NCBI GenBank assembly: GCA_963762635.1
Contig: CAVXLQ010000011.1
Coordinates: forward strand, 1-64,000
Length of the DNA stretch: 64,000 nucleotides
Direction of reading: 5' to 3'
Source: Tenggerimyces sp963762635
GTDB lineage: Bacteria > Actinomycetota > Actinomycetes > Propionibacteriales > Actinopolymorphaceae
Part shown: positions 1-10,326 of the stretch, piece by piece
How positions within the stretch are numbered: position 1 is the first letter of the stretch
Layout of the letters: every line of letters begins with the position of its first letter
Notes under the pieces: generated by a model
What the model saw: only the letters and a program-made list of their open reading frames with translations
Database searches by the model: none
Told to the model about the DNA's origin: nothing
Translations under genes and position numbers: made by a program

Positions 1-150
1 GTTGATGAAATTCGTCAGCGACCATTCTCCGTTGACCTGTAACGAAGCAGTCAGGACGCGCAGGTTCGGATAAATGACGCCGTAGAGCAGAATCAGGAAG
101 ACGAGGAGAGGAAGAAGCAGGGAAGTGACGCGGAGACGCCGGGGGACCAA
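1..150 (-). CDS. ABC transporter permease, N-terminal fragment
   Basis: Reading the reverse strand from a TTG at 148-150 gives a basic start (MVPRRLRV) followed by one hydrophobic segment (LLLPLLVFLILLYGVIYP) and then an extracytoplasmic stretch ending at the window edge. This is the usual beginning of a ferric-iron or spermidine/sugar type ABC permease. It lies just downstream, on the same strand, of an ABC ATPase fragment, as expected for an ATPase-permease operon. Only about 50 codons are visible, so the substrate cannot be assigned. The TTG start has no obvious ribosome binding site, and the position of the first codon is uncertain. Confidence 0.5.
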   Translation of the reverse strand, partial: MVPRRLRVTSLLLPLLVFLILLYGVIYPNLRVLTASLQVNGEWSLTNFIN

Positions 151-157
151 GACGCGT

Positions 158-256
158 GGACGCGGAGACGCGGGGACGCGGCGAGGAAGAACAGGCGCTA
201 CAGACGCTTTCGCCTTATCGCCTTCGTTTCCCCGCGTCTCCGCGTCTCCGTGTCCC
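158..256. repeat. Low-complexity inverted repeat (GACGCGGAGACGC type)
   Basis: The block 158-177 is built of GACGCGG/GAGACGC units and its reverse complement (CCCCGCGTCTCCGCGTC) recurs at about 229-256, so the two can pair over roughly 18 bases around a 50-nt loop. It lies between the ABC ATPase and permease fragments. Similar purine-strand low-complexity runs are common between genes in some Chloroflexota genomes, which is one hint that this end of the window has another origin (inference). Confidence 0.5.
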
Positions 257-300
257 TGTCTCTTCCTTCCCTGCGTTCCCGCGTCATGATTCGTTCGTCC

Positions 301-985
301 CTAAAATCGTGATTCGTTCGGGAGGAAGATGGACGGCGCAGGTTCGCCGATGGCAAATCCGTCGGGGCTCAAGGTAAGAGCTTCCAGCAGGAGCCCGTTA
401 GCGTCCAGGTGGATGCTGGTGGTCCCGCCCTCAAACGTAATCTCACGCAGGATGGCCCGCTCGATTGTGTTCTCCGCTCCGGGCGCTGCCTCTTTCGTGA
501 TGACGAGGTGTTCGGGACGGATGGCGAGCGACAATTCTTATTAAGCGGCCTTAGTGGCGTGCTCGGACGGAGCCGTTAGGGTGTAGGCCGCCGTCGATCG
601 TCTTGAACTTTCCCATCGCCTCATCGCTGGAGGTCAATCGCCGGGCAAGGATCAAATTGTTGCGTCCGAGAAAGCGCGCGACCGGCGATTTGCGCCGGAC
701 GCTCGTAGAGTTCGTGCGGCGCTCCGGTTTGCAGGATGCGCCCGTCGCTCATCACGCTGATGCGGTCGCAGAGCGCGAAGGCTTCGTCCTGATCGTGCGT
801 GACATAGATGGCTGTCAGTCCCAGACGCAGTGACCAAGCTCGCGCAACTCGCCGCGCGTCTCTTCGCGCAAGGCTACGTCCAGATTCGAGAGCGGCTCGT
901 CAAACAAAAGCAGGGCGGGCTCGATGGCGATGGCGCGGGCGATGGCGACGCGCTGTTGTTGCCCGCCGGAAAGCTCCGTCACGTC
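301..985 (-). pseudogene. ABC transporter ATP-binding protein, frameshifted 3' part
   Basis: In pieces spread over several reverse frames one reads the ABC signature LSGGQQQR, Walker B LLLFDEPLSNLD, the H-loop stretch IYVTHDQDEAFALCD, and finally a TOBE domain (SLAIRPEHLVIT) ending at 301. The order and content match the C-terminal two thirds of a UgpC/MalK/FbpC-type ATPase. Frames change near 830, 600 and 540, so no intact protein is encoded as written. The N-terminal half with Walker A is absent: upstream of the signature, near 985, the sequence becomes a gene on the other strand. Either an assembly join or a rearrangement has removed it. Confidence 0.65.
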
Positions 986-1139
986 GGCCCCCAGGGCCGG
1001 CCGCTGGCCATCGTCCACGCCCGCGACGAGGACTCGGCCGCCCACGCCGCCGAGGCGCTCCGCGGCCGCCTTTCGCGTCGGCGACCGCGTGCTGGACGAG
1101 AACCCGGCGGTGCTGGAGATCGTGACGGCGGCCTCGTAG
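985..1139 (+). pseudogene. deoA: Thymidine phosphorylase, C-terminal fragment
   Basis: The forward strand reads RPLAIVHARDEDSAAHAAEAL, then after a one-base shift near 1068 FRVGDRVLDENPAVLEIV and a stop at 1137-1139. This matches the last 50 residues of thymidine/pyrimidine-nucleoside phosphorylases (cytosolic, phosphorolysis of thymidine), where a HARDE motif is typical of the C-terminal lobe. Removing one G at the CGCGGCCGCC run restores the frame. The rest of the gene is missing because at its left the sequence joins an ABC ATPase on the opposite strand. Adenosine deaminase and a nucleoside transporter follow, consistent with a nucleoside salvage locus. Confidence 0.55.
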
Positions 1140-1235
1140 GGCGCGATGTAGCCGCAGAGTTGTTGCAGGTACGCGTTGTTCCGGCACGGTGGGGGCGGCG
1201 ACCTGCACGGCGGCATGCCTGAACTGCGTCAAGTT

Positions 1236-1978
1236 AAGCCCGGAAACCGAGCCCAATCCGACCCAGTTCGGGTGATCGCGGGCGAGCAGGCGGGGATCGT
1301 CAGCCGGGCGCAGCTGACGGCGCGCTGCTCAGTCATGGGACGGCGGCCTGGCGCTGGCGCATCATTCCCGCCCCTCCCTCAGTGATGCAGTTGGCGGTGC
1401 CGCGGCCGCGCACAGGCCCCGACGGGCGTGGCGCTCCACGGGAGCGGCCGGCTCCGCGAAGGGGACGTCACCATCAACGGCGGCTTTCCGAGCACCTCCG
1501 TCGCGCGCACGCTGCTGGACCTCGCGACCCGCTACAACCGGCGCGCTCTCGGACGCGCGCTCGCGGAAGCCGAGTTTCGGCGCGGACGCCTGCGCCCGGC
1601 GACATGCAGCGCACGCTGCGCGGCCACCCGGGCAGCGCGAAGCTGCGCGCCGCACTCCAAGTCCACGCCCGGGACACGGCCAGATGAAGAGCCAGGCTCG
1701 AGCGCAGCTTCCGCCGCCTCCTCATCGAACGCGGGATCGTGCTGCCATTGCGCAACGAGGCCGTCGGCCCGTGGACCGTCGACTGCCTGTGGCCCGACCG
1801 CCGCGTCACAGTCGAGCTCGACGGGCGCCAACACGAGCGTCCGCACCAGGCCGACTCAGACGACGACCGCGATCTCTGGCTGCGCCGCCACGGCTACGTC
1901 ACGCGCCGCTACGGCAAGCGCCAGATCGATCGAGCACCCGACGACGTCGTCGCCGACCTCCTCGCCGCGCTCGGCTAA
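1236..1978 (+). pseudogene. DUF559 / AbiEi-like domain protein, frameshifted
   Basis: The pieces in order are an N-terminal AbiEi-type segment (VIAGEQAGIVSRAQL), a central DVTINGGFPSTSVARTLLDL segment, a linker, and a C-terminal DUF559 endonuclease-like fold (LPLRNEAVGPWTVDCLWPDR, VTVELDGRQHER, DLWLRRHGY) ending at 1978. Such proteins of about 300 residues are very common in actinobacteria and Thermoleophilia and resemble Vsr/restriction-type nucleases, but their role is unknown. The middle of the gene, including the region around 1380, is scrambled by several one-base shifts. Start is not determinable; 1236 marks the first convincing homology. Confidence 0.6.
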
Positions 1979-2011
1979 GCCGCGGCGCGCGCGCCGATAG
2001 CCTGCGCGGCC

Positions 2012-3000
2012 ATGGTCCCCAAGGCCGAGCTCCACGTCCACCTCGAGGGCACGGCACGCCCGACCTCGTGCGCCGGATCGCCGAGCGCAACGGCCTCGAG
2101 GTGCCCGAGGGCGTGTTCGCCGACGCCGGACCGCTTCGCTTGGCGCGACTTCCTGGACTTCCTGAACACGTACGACATGGCCGCCTGCGTCATCCGCACC
2201 GGCGAGGACTACCGCGACATCACCTACGAGTACCTCGGCGCCTGCGCCGACGAGCGGCGCGGTCTACGTCGAGCTGATCGCCAGCCCCGACCACGCGCGG
2301 CAGCGTCGGCCTGACCGACGACGAGCACTGGGACGGCATCGCCGCGGGGATCGACGACGCGCGCGCGACCACGGCATCGAGGCGCGGATGCTGGCGAGCG
2401 CGTGCGCAACTTCGGCGTCGAGCGCGCGGAGCGGATCGCGAGCGAACCGCCGGCGCGCCCGCACCCGTACGTCGTCGGCTTCAACATGGCCGGCGACGAG
2501 GCCAACTACCCGGCCGGCCGACTACGCCGAGGTCTTCGGCTTCGGCGGCCGACGCCGGCCTCGGCTGCAGCGTTCATGCCGGCGAGCACGCCGGCGCCGG
2601 ATCGCGTGCGCGCGGCGCTGGAGCTGCCGGCGTCACGCGCATCAGCCACGGCGTGCGCGCGATCGAGGACCCGGCGCTCGTCGCCGAGCTCGCCGAGCGC
2701 GAGATCGTCGCTCGAGGTCTGCCCCACCACCAACGTCGTCCTCGGGGTCTTCCCGAGCTACGACAGCATCCGCTTCCCGCGCTGCGCGCGGCGGGGGTCG
2801 AGGTGACGCTCGGCTCCGACGACCCGCCGTACTTCGGCGCGACCATCGGCCGCGAGTACGCGATCGCCCACGAGCACTTCGGGCTGAGCGATGACGAGCT
2901 GCTTGCGCTCACTCGGACAGCGATGGATGCGGGCTTCGCCGACCCGATGTGCGACCGACATTCGGTCCAGGTTGGTCAACGCGCTCGCGCGTCGCTTAGA
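2012..3000 (+). pseudogene. add: Adenosine deaminase, frameshifted
   Basis: The gene opens MVPKAELHVHLEGTARP, the metal-binding HxH motif of adenosine/adenine deaminases (adenosine to inosine, zinc dependent). Further fragments in other frames give FLDFLNTYDM, the HAGEH-type segment near 2570-2600, TRISHGVRAIEDPALV, LEVCPTTNVVLG and VTLGSDDPPYFG, all in the expected order over about 330 codons. At least eight one-base frameshifts interrupt it, and correcting them yields a normal-length protein with all catalytic residues. It precedes a BMP-type nucleoside-binding lipoprotein and ABC ATPase, so the set would import and deaminate purine nucleosides. Confidence 0.75.
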
Positions 3001-3054
3001 TTGCCGCCGTTCGCACGATCCGGGGGCGCCGGCTCCGCGAGGTGTTAAGGAGCA

Positions 3055-4129
3055 CATGCTTCGCAGTCCATATCGGGCGATCCGTCGCCCTCATCCTGGC
3101 CGTCGGCAGCCTTGCCGTGCCGCCTGCGGCAGCGACGACGACAGATTCGGGCTCCAGCGGCGCCGCCAGCCACCGCCGCCGTCGAGCCCGCAGCCAAGAA
3201 GATCAAGGTCGGTCTCGTCACCGACATCGGCGGCCTCAACGACCGCTCGTTCAACGCGCTTGCCAACAAGGGCCTCGAGCAGGCCAAGGCCGAGCTCGGC
3301 GTCGAGGGCCGCGTGCTCACCTCGAAGTCCGAACGCCGACTACGTGCCCAACCTGTCCACGCTCGCGCAGCAGAAGTACGACCTCGATCATCGGCGTCGG
3401 CTTCCTGATGGCCGACGCGATCGAGCAAGGTCGCCGCGAAGCTTCCCGGACGCGAAGTTCGCGATCATCGACTACTCGGCAGGCCGGGCTGAAGAGCAAG
3501 CCCAAGAACGTCCGCGGGCCTGCTGTTCAAGGAGCAGGAGGCCGGCTACCTCGCCGGCTACCTCGCCGGCCTCTACGCCAAGGACGCACAAGCGTCGACC
3601 ACGGTCGTCGCAGCGTCGGCGGCCAGAAGATCCCGCCGGTCGACCACTACATCGCCGGCTTCCAGGCCGGCGCCAAGAAGGCGAACCCCGGCGATCAAGA
3701 CGCTCAACGGCTACTCCCAGGACTTCGTCGACCAGGCGAAGTGCAAGGAGATCGCGCTCGACCAGATCGCGCGAGGGCTCCGAGCGTCGTCTTCCAGGTC
3801 GCCGGCCAGTGCGGCCTCGGCGCGCTCGACGCCGCCAAGGAGAAGGGCGAGCAGGGCATCGGCGTCGACGCCGACCAGGGCTACCTCGGCGCGCACATCC
3901 TCACGAGCGCCCTGAAGAAGGTCGACGTCGGCCGTGTTCACCGCGATCAAGCGCGTCCAGGAGGGCACGTTCAAGGGCGGCACCGACGACGTCTTCGACG
4001 TCGAAGAACGACGGCGTCGGCCTCGGCAAGCTGTCCGCGGCCGCCAGCCGTACGCCGGCCAGGTCAAGGCGGTCCAGGAGAAGCATCGAAGCCGGCGAGA
4101 TCGCCGACGTCCCGGACACGGTCAAGTAG
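3055..4129 (+). pseudogene. BMP-family nucleoside-binding lipoprotein, frameshifted
   Basis: Pieces read KIKVGLVTDIGGLNDRSFN, LANKGLEQAKAELGVEGR, DYVPNLSTLAQQKYD, GFLMADAIEQ, FAIIDYSA, VGGQKIPPVDHYIAGFQAG, VVFQVAGQCGLGALDAAKEK, GIGVDADQGYLG and a C-terminal IADVPDTVK before TAG. This is the complete periplasmic-type BmpA/Med fold that binds nucleosides for an ABC importer. The start carries a signal sequence with a lipobox-like ACGSDDD near 3130. At least ten single-base insertions (for example near 3330, 3386, 3430, 3517, 3690, 3933 and 4008) break the frame; each is removed by deleting one base. It leads directly into its ATPase gene. Confidence 0.75.
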
Positions 4130-4137
4130 CGAGTCGA

Positions 4138-5237
<1,100 letters not shown>

Positions 5238-5289
5238 TCCTGGAAGTTAGCATCCACAACGTAGAAACCGACAGGATGGTTTGAGGCTG
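5238..5289. other. AT-richer junction stretch between ABC ATPase and malic enzyme
   Basis: About 50 bases (starting CTTTCGCTTCCTGGAAGTTA) are visibly poorer in G+C than both sides and fit neither neighbour's protein. The ATPase homology ends exactly at its left edge. A GAGG followed by ATG at 5290 on its right could serve the malic enzyme. It may be a genuine 5' leader or the seam of a chimeric assembly. Confidence 0.4.
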
Positions 5290-6734
5290 ATGCCAGCTCC
5301 GAGTCCCGGGTATGCGATCACCGTCCGCGTCGAGGCCCCGCCTCCGCAACGGCCACCGCACAGCTCTCCGCCGCCGTGAGTACGGCCGGCGGCGCGCTCA
5401 CCGCGCTCGACGTCGTCGAGTCGCACGCCGATCACGTCGTCGTCGACGTCACCTGCGACGCCGTCGACGTCGCGCACGCCGACCGATCACCAAGGCGCTC
5501 GGTGACCTGGACGGTGTCAACGTCCGCAAGGTCAGCGACCGCACCTTCCTGCATGCACCTCGGCGGCAAGCTCGAGGTGACGCCGAAGGTGCCGCTCAAG
5601 CACCGCGACGACCTCTCCCGCGCCTACACGCCGGGCGTCGCCCGGGTCTGCATGGCGATCGCGGAGAACCCCGAGGACGCCCGCCGGCTGACGATCAAGC
5701 GCAACACCGTCGCGGTGGTCACCGACGGCTCGGCGGTGCTCGGCCTCGGCAACATCGGCCCGGCCGCCGCGCTGCCGGTGATGGAGGGCAAGGCCGCGCT
5801 GTTCAAGCAGTTCGCCGGCGTCGACGCCTGGCCGGTCTGCCTGGACACCCAGGACACCGACGAGATCGTCGCGATCGTCCAGGCGCTGGCCCCGGTCGTA
5901 CGGCGGCGATCAACCTCGAGGACATCGCCGCGCCGCGCTGCTTCGAGATCGAGCGGCGGCTGCGCGAGATGCTCGACATCCCGGTCTTCCACGACGACCA
6001 GCACGGCACCGCGATCGTCGTGCTCGCCGCGCTGACCAACGCGCTGCGGGTGGTCGGCAAGGAGCTCGGCCGACGTCCGGATCGTGGTCTGCGGGCGTCG
6101 GCGCCGCCGGGCACGCGATCATCCGGCTGCTGCACGCCCAGGGCGCACGGACATCGTCGCCTGCGACCGCGAAGGGCGCGGTGCACCGCGGGCCAGAGGG
6201 CCTGGACGAGTTCCGTCCCTGGATCGCCGAGAACACCAACGCCGAGCGCGCTTCGACGGCACGCTCAAGGAGTGCTCGTCCGGCGCGGACGTGTTCATCG
6301 GCGTCTCGGCGCCGAACCTGCTGACCGGCGACGACATCGCGACGATGGCCGACGGACGCGATCGTGTTCGCGCTGGCCAACCCCGACCCGGAGGTCGACC
6401 CGGTCGCGGCGCGGCGAGCACGCCGCCGTCGTCGCCACCGGCCGGTCGGACTTCCCGAACCAGATCAACAACGTGCTCGCGTTCCCCGGCTTCTTCCGCG
6501 GGCATGCTGGACGCGGGCGCGCACGAGATCACCGACGAGATGCTGCTCGCGGCCGCGACCGCGATCGCCGACGCGGTCGCAGCCGGACGAGCTGAACGCC
6601 GAGCTACATCGTGCCGAGCGTGTTCGACCCCGCCGTCGCGCCGGCCGTCGCCGCCGCCGTCCGTGCAGCGGTCAGGAAACGCGTACCGACGCGACGAGCT
6701 CGACGTGCTGGGAAGCTCGTGGACATCCGGGTGA
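5290..6734 (+). pseudogene. NAD(P)-dependent malic enzyme with N-terminal ACT domain, frameshifted
   Basis: From ATG 5290 (MPAPSPGYAITVRVEAP) an ACT-type domain is followed by the malic enzyme core: LSRAYTPGVARVCMAIAE, VVTDGSAVLGLGNIGPAAAL, GKAALFKQFAGVDAWPVCLD, INLEDIAAPRCFEIERRL, VFHDDQHGTAIVVLAALTNA, FIGVSAPNLLTGDDIATMA, VFALANPDPEV and FPNQINNVLAFPGFFRG. These include the metal-binding ED and the Tyr/Lys catalytic region of the enzyme that oxidatively decarboxylates malate to pyruvate. The longest uninterrupted piece runs 5520-5900; several one-base shifts follow. The exact stop is uncertain. The next gene, malate synthase, makes its substrate. Confidence 0.75.
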
Positions 6735-8332
6735 CCGGAGCCGACGTCGACCGCGGCGAGCGAGATCCTGACGCCGGAGGCGCTGGCGTTCGTCGCCGAG
6801 CTGCAGCGCAGTTCGGTGCCCGCCGCGACGAGCTGCTCGCGCGCGCGCCGCGCACGACGCGACGAGGTCGGCACGCACCGGTCGGCTCGACTTCCTGCCG
6901 GAGACCGCGGCCGTCCGCGACGACGCGACGTGGCGGGTGGCCGCGGCGCCGCCCGAGGACCTGCACGGACCGGCGGGTCGAGATCACCGGCCCGACCGAG
7001 CGGAAGATGACGATCAACGCGCTGAACTCCGGCGCGCCGGGTCTGGCTGGCCGACATGGAGGACGCGAACACCCCGCACTGGGCGAACGTCGGTCGGCGG
7101 CCAGGTCAACCTGTACGACGCGGTCCGCCGCACGATCTCGTTCACCTCGCCACGGGGCAAGCGTACGAGCTGCGCGCGGACCAGCCGCTGGCCACGATCG
7201 TGATGCGGCCGCGTGGCTGGCACCTCGACGAGCAGCACGTGCTCGTGGACGGCGAGCCGGTCGGTCGGCGCGCTCGTCGACTTCGGCCTGCTACTTCTTC
7301 CACAACGCGCAGCGAGCTGCTGGAGCGGGGGAGCGGGCCGTACTTCTACCTGCCGAAGATGGAGAGCCACCTCGAGGCGCGGCTGTGGAACGACGTGTTC
7401 ACCGTTCGCCGAGGCAGCGTCTCGGGATTCCGCACGGCACCGTCCGGGCGACCGTGCTGATCGAGACGATCCCGGCGGCGTTCGAGATGGAGGAGATCCT
7501 CTACGAGCTCCGCGACGCACGCGTCGGGTCTGAACGCCGGCCGCTGGGACTACCTGTTCAGCATCATCAAGTACTTCCGCGACGCCGGTGCCGACTTCGT
7601 GCTGCCGGACCGCGAACGCGGTGACGATGACCGCGCCGTTCATGCGCGCCTACGCCGAGCTGCTGGTCCGGACCTGCCACAAGCGCGGCGCGTTCGCGAT
7701 GGGCGGCATGGCCGCGTTCATCCCGAGCCGGAAGGACCCGGAGGTCAACGAGCAGGCGCTTCGCCAAGGTCCGCGAGGACAAGGAGCGCGAGGCCGGCGA
7801 CGGCTTCGACGGCTCCTGGGTGGCGCACCCCGACCTCGTGCCGGTCTGCCAGGAGGTCTTCGACGGCGTGCTCGGCTCGGCGCCGAACCAGCTCGACGCG
7901 GCTGCGCGAGGACGTGTCTCGGTCACGGCGGAGCAGCTGCTCGACATCACGGCGACGCCGGGCGACGTGACCGAGGCGGGCCTGCGCGACAACGTCTACG
8001 GTGGCGCTGCTGTACCTCGAGGCCTGGCTGCGGCGGCAACGGCGCGGTCGGCGATCTACAACCTGATGGAGGACGCTGCCACCGCGGAGATCTCGCGGTC
8101 GCAGATCTGGCAGTGGGTCCACAACGACGTCAAGCTCGACGACGGCGCCGTCGTCACGGCCGAGCTGGTGCGGCAGATCGTCGACGAGGAGCTGGCGAAG
8201 ATCCGCGAGTCATACGGCGACGCGTTCGACGAGCAGCGCTTCGGTCAGGCCCGCCAGCTCTTCGAGCAGGTCGCTCTCTCCGACGACTACGAGGACTTCC
8301 TGACGATCCCGGCGTACGGCCTTATCGACTGA
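6719..8332 (+). pseudogene. aceB: Malate synthase A, frameshifted
   Basis: GTG at 6719 is preceded by GGGAAG and begins MDIRVTGADVDR. The pieces then give RVEITGPTERKMTINALNSG, LADMEDANTPHWANV, IVMRPRGWHLDEQHVLVDG, ATVLIETIPAAFEMEEILYEL, YLFSIIKYFRDAG, AVTMTAPFMRAYAELLV, GGMAAFIPSRKDPEVN and SQIWQWVHNDVKLDDG, ending at TGA 8330-8332. This is a full-length (about 535 residues) malate synthase A, condensing glyoxylate with acetyl-CoA. Roughly ten single-base shifts occur between 6760 and 8060; the last 90 codons are clean. It sits 2 kb upstream of allantoin-degradation genes, which yield glyoxylate. Confidence 0.8.
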
Positions 8333-8364
8333 GGCGGAGCTTCGCCACACGCCGGGACGGAACA

Positions 8365-8743
8365 TCAGGCCCGCTCGTTCGCGGGCGCGAAGACGGGTGC
8401 CGGGTCGTAGAAGACCCGGTAGTCCTCGATCAGGCCGTTCTCGTCGGTGCGGTAGATCGACACGACCGGGAGGTTGACGAGGCCGCCGTCGAGGCGCTGG
8501 TACGTCACGTTCGCCTCGACGATGGCGTCGTTGCCCTGGTACCACTCGCGCGTGATGTCGTGCCGGACGCCGGCGACCATCGTGGCGAACGCCTTGTTCG
8601 CCGCGTTGATCGCGTCGCGGCCCATCAGCGGCTCCTGGTTGCCGAACACCTGGACGGGGTCGGGGGCGAGCAGCTCGAGCATGGCGTCGTTGTCGAGGGC
8701 GTCGACGGCGGCGAACACTTCGCGGGGTCAGTTCAGTAGTCAC
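8365..8743 (-). pseudogene. SnoaL-like / nuclear transport factor 2 family protein, one frameshift
   Basis: The reverse strand encodes a compact polyketide-cyclase/SnoaL-like fold of about 125 residues: FAAVDALDNDAMLELLAPDP, GRDAINAANKAFATMVAG, HDITREWYQGNDAIVEAN, VSIYRTDENGLIEDYRVFYD. Starting at GTG 8741-8743 the N-terminus reads VTTELT, and removing one C from the CCCC run at 8724-8727 continues as REVFAAVDA, the expected start of the family. As written, only the part from GTG 8718 (117 residues) is open. The indel is the last error of the left region. Such proteins act as small-molecule isomerases or hydrolases, or as orphan dimeric folds; the substrate is unknown. Confidence 0.65.
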
Positions 8744-8785
8744 GCGATCATGGTGCGGAATGGGCCCTGGCCAAGGACATCCCAC

Positions 8786-8798
8786 AAGTCTGGGACTT
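8786..8798. promoter_or_regulatory. Inverted repeat AAGTC-TGG-GACTT in divergent promoter region
   Basis: A perfect 5-bp inverted repeat with a 3-nt spacer lies in the 70-bp region between the SnoaL-like gene (reverse) and the LuxR gene (forward). A second, overlapping one, TCCCA-n6-TGGGA, covers 8780-8795. Either could be an operator for the adjacent LuxR regulator; this is inferred from position only. Confidence 0.3.
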
Positions 8799-8813
8799 AG
8801 GTAGCCTTCGGAC

Positions 8814-9854
8814 GTGGGGACTCATCGAGCGAGGGCCCGCGCCCTCGAGCGGGTGGAGCGGTTGGCCGGTTCGACGGCCGACACCGACGCGCTCTGGCTC
8901 GACGCCGTCGCCGAGCTCGGCCGTGCGCTCACGTTCGACCGGTGGTGCGCGTTGCGCATCGATCCCGACTCGCTCACGGGCTACTCGGGCGTCGGGGACT
9001 ACCCGATCGAGCACCATCGCGAGGTCCCCAAGCTGATCGTGCTCGACGCCGACCTCGACGAGGTCAGCAGCACCCCGGCCATGGTGAACGCCGACGCCCG
9101 CGCCGTGACCCTTCGGGAGGCGACCGGCGGCCACCTGGAGCTGGCCCTGCGCTGGCGGGAGATCTACCAGCCGCTCGGGATCGGCGACGAGCTGCGGGTG
9201 CTGGTCGTCGACGGCAGCGGCGTATGGGGATCGGTGATGTTCTTCAACAACGCTGGCGATCCCGCGTACACCGAGGACGAACGGGCGTTGCTGGGCGCGG
9301 TCTCCGGGCTGCTCGCGGCGCCGCTGCGGCGCGACGCCGTCCGGCCGACCGAGGCCCAACGGACCGAACGGCTACCTGGCGTCATGCTCGTCAGCGACGA
9401 CCTGCGGCTGTACGACCAGACCACCGCGGCGCGGTCCTGGTGCGACGCGCTCGGCGCCGGCGGTGGGGTTCCCGCGCCCGTCTGGGGCGTCGTCGGCTCG
9501 CTGCTCGCGGCCGAGCGCGGCTACGCGCGGCCGGCGAAGGCCCGGGTGAGAGCGGACGACGGCACGTACGCGGTCATCGAGGCCGACCGACTCGGCGCCG
9601 GCGGGATCGCCGTCACCATCCGCCAAGCCGGAGTCGACGAGGTCCTGGAGCTGCTCGCTCGCGCGTACGGGCTGAGCGTCCGGGAGGGCGAGCTCGTCCG
9701 CCTGGTCGTGACCGGGCTCGACACCAAGGAGCTCGCCGAGCGGCTGTGCATCTCGACCTATACGGTCCAGGACCATCTCAAGTCGGTGTTCGCGAAGACC
9801 GGGGTACGCAGCCGGCGCGAGCTGGTCTCCGGTCTGTTCCACCACGCGGCGTGA
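8814..9854 (+). CDS. LuxR-family transcriptional regulator
   Basis: A 346-residue protein with a GAF-like N-terminal sensory part (about residues 15-165, including DELRVLVVDGSGVWGSVMF) and a C-terminal LuxR/GerE helix-turn-helix (SVREGELVRLVVTGLDTKEL, TYTVQDHLKSVFAKTGVRSR). It probably binds DNA through that domain in response to an unknown ligand; no receiver domain or conserved phosphorylation site is present. The start is the GTG at 8814, the first possible in frame. It has a close paralogue in the window at 38209 with the same two-part layout. The TGA stop lies inside a palindromic repeat. It may regulate the divergent SnoaL-like gene or the downstream ureide operon. Confidence 0.85.
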   Translation: MGTHRARARALERVERLAGSTADTDALWLDAVAELGRALTFDRWCALRIDPDSLTGYSGVGDYPIEHHREVPKLIVLDADLDEVSSTPAMVNADARAVTLREATGGHLELALRWREIYQPLGIGDELRVLVVDGSGVWGSVMFFNNAGDPAYTEDERALLGAVSGLLAAPLRRDAVRPTEAQRTERLPGVMLVSDDLRLYDQTTAARSWCDALGAGGGVPAPVWGVVGSLLAAERGYARPAKARVRADDGTYAVIEADRLGAGGIAVTIRQAGVDEVLELLARAYGLSVREGELVRLVVTGLDTKELAERLCISTYTVQDHLKSVFAKTGVRSRRELVSGLFHHAA

Positions 9855-9926
9855 TCATGATCGTAATCATGAAGCCAAACAGGTGCTCTGCACCGTTCTC
9901 CCTTCATGATCACGATCATGATCACC
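9850..9926 (+). repeat. 77-bp palindromic element, copy 1
   Basis: Arms at 9850-9874 and 9902-9926 (core CGTGATCATGATCG... and its complement) pair over 25 bases with two mismatches around a 27-nt loop beginning CCAAACAGGTGCT. The stop codon TGA of the LuxR gene (9852-9854) is part of the left arm. The same geometry and loop start recur at 17289 and 32098. Confidence 0.85.
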
Positions 9927-9978
9927 CGGACACGGCCTGAGAGGGAACGATGGACGACCCAGTACGCCCTCGCCAGCA

Positions 9979-10009
9979 CGTTTCGAATCAGGGCGTCCCT
10001 CTATCGATC
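9979..10009 (+). repeat. Half copy of the GTTTCGAATGAGGG repeat
   Basis: CGTTTCGAATCAGGGCGTCC followed by CTCTATCGATC matches one arm of the paired element at 14044 with few changes. It lies in the 400-bp intergenic stretch 9927-10326, which holds three repeat-like structures and no gene that I can support. Confidence 0.6.
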
Positions 10010-10080
10010 AGGCCGGTCCGTCACGTAGGTGCCATGAAGTCAACGGGCATGTTCCAGTGATCTCGGCTTCCCGCATCGCG

Positions 10081-10149
10081 ACTTTGCCCACGAGGGGGGC
10101 GTTCCGAGGGGTGTTGGGAGGCTCGGGAACGCCTCTTTCGTGGGTAAAG
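10081..10149. repeat. Imperfect hairpin, 28-bp arms
   Basis: The segment ACTTTGCCCACGAGGGGGGC at 10081 is nearly complementary to the stretch ending CTCTTTCGTGGGTAAAGT at 10149, giving arms of about 28 bases with a handful of mismatches around a 13-nt loop. The sequence is unlike the other two repeat families. It may be a third small palindromic element or a terminator-like structure, though no T-run follows. Confidence 0.55.
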
Positions 10150-10239
10150 TGCGGCGCCGCTCGGTGGGAAGCGGGCGGCGGATGCTGTCGGGGTGGCCGT
10201 GGTGCTGGCGTGGCGAGGTCTGACCCAGTCACACCGCTG

Positions 10240-10272
10240 CGTTTCGATTGAGGGACGCCCTTTGTCGAATAG
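10240..10272 (+). repeat. Half copy of the GTTTCGAATGAGGG repeat
   Basis: CGTTTCGATTGAGGGACGCC then CTTTGTCGAATAG repeats one arm of the paired element at 14044, including its GTCGAATAG tail. It ends 55 bp before the start of the DUF6986 gene and might lie within that operon's promoter region. Confidence 0.6.
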
Positions 10273-10326
10273 GTTGGGACCAGGGTGCCCCAGACCCGGT
10301 CGGGCCCCGGCGTGGGAGGACAGGCG

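Noticed and set aside
151..300. CRISPR-like spaced repeats in the GACGCGGAGACGC block
   Set aside because: Units are of unequal length, run into each other and have no spacers.
5290..8332. Malic enzyme and malate synthase as genuine pseudogenes
   Set aside because: All catalytic motifs are intact, and the indels share the style and density seen in unrelated genes of the left region, so sequence error is more likely; they are marked as broken only as written.
9850..9926. Short reading frames giving HDHDHDH-type or MIVIMK-type peptides across the palindromes
   Set aside because: They come from the repeated TGATCATG arms and appear on both strands of each copy; there is no ribosome binding site or homology.
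10160..10240. Small gene in the 9927-10326 intergenic stretch
   Set aside because: Open frames here run across repeat hairpins and have neither ribosome binding sites nor homology.
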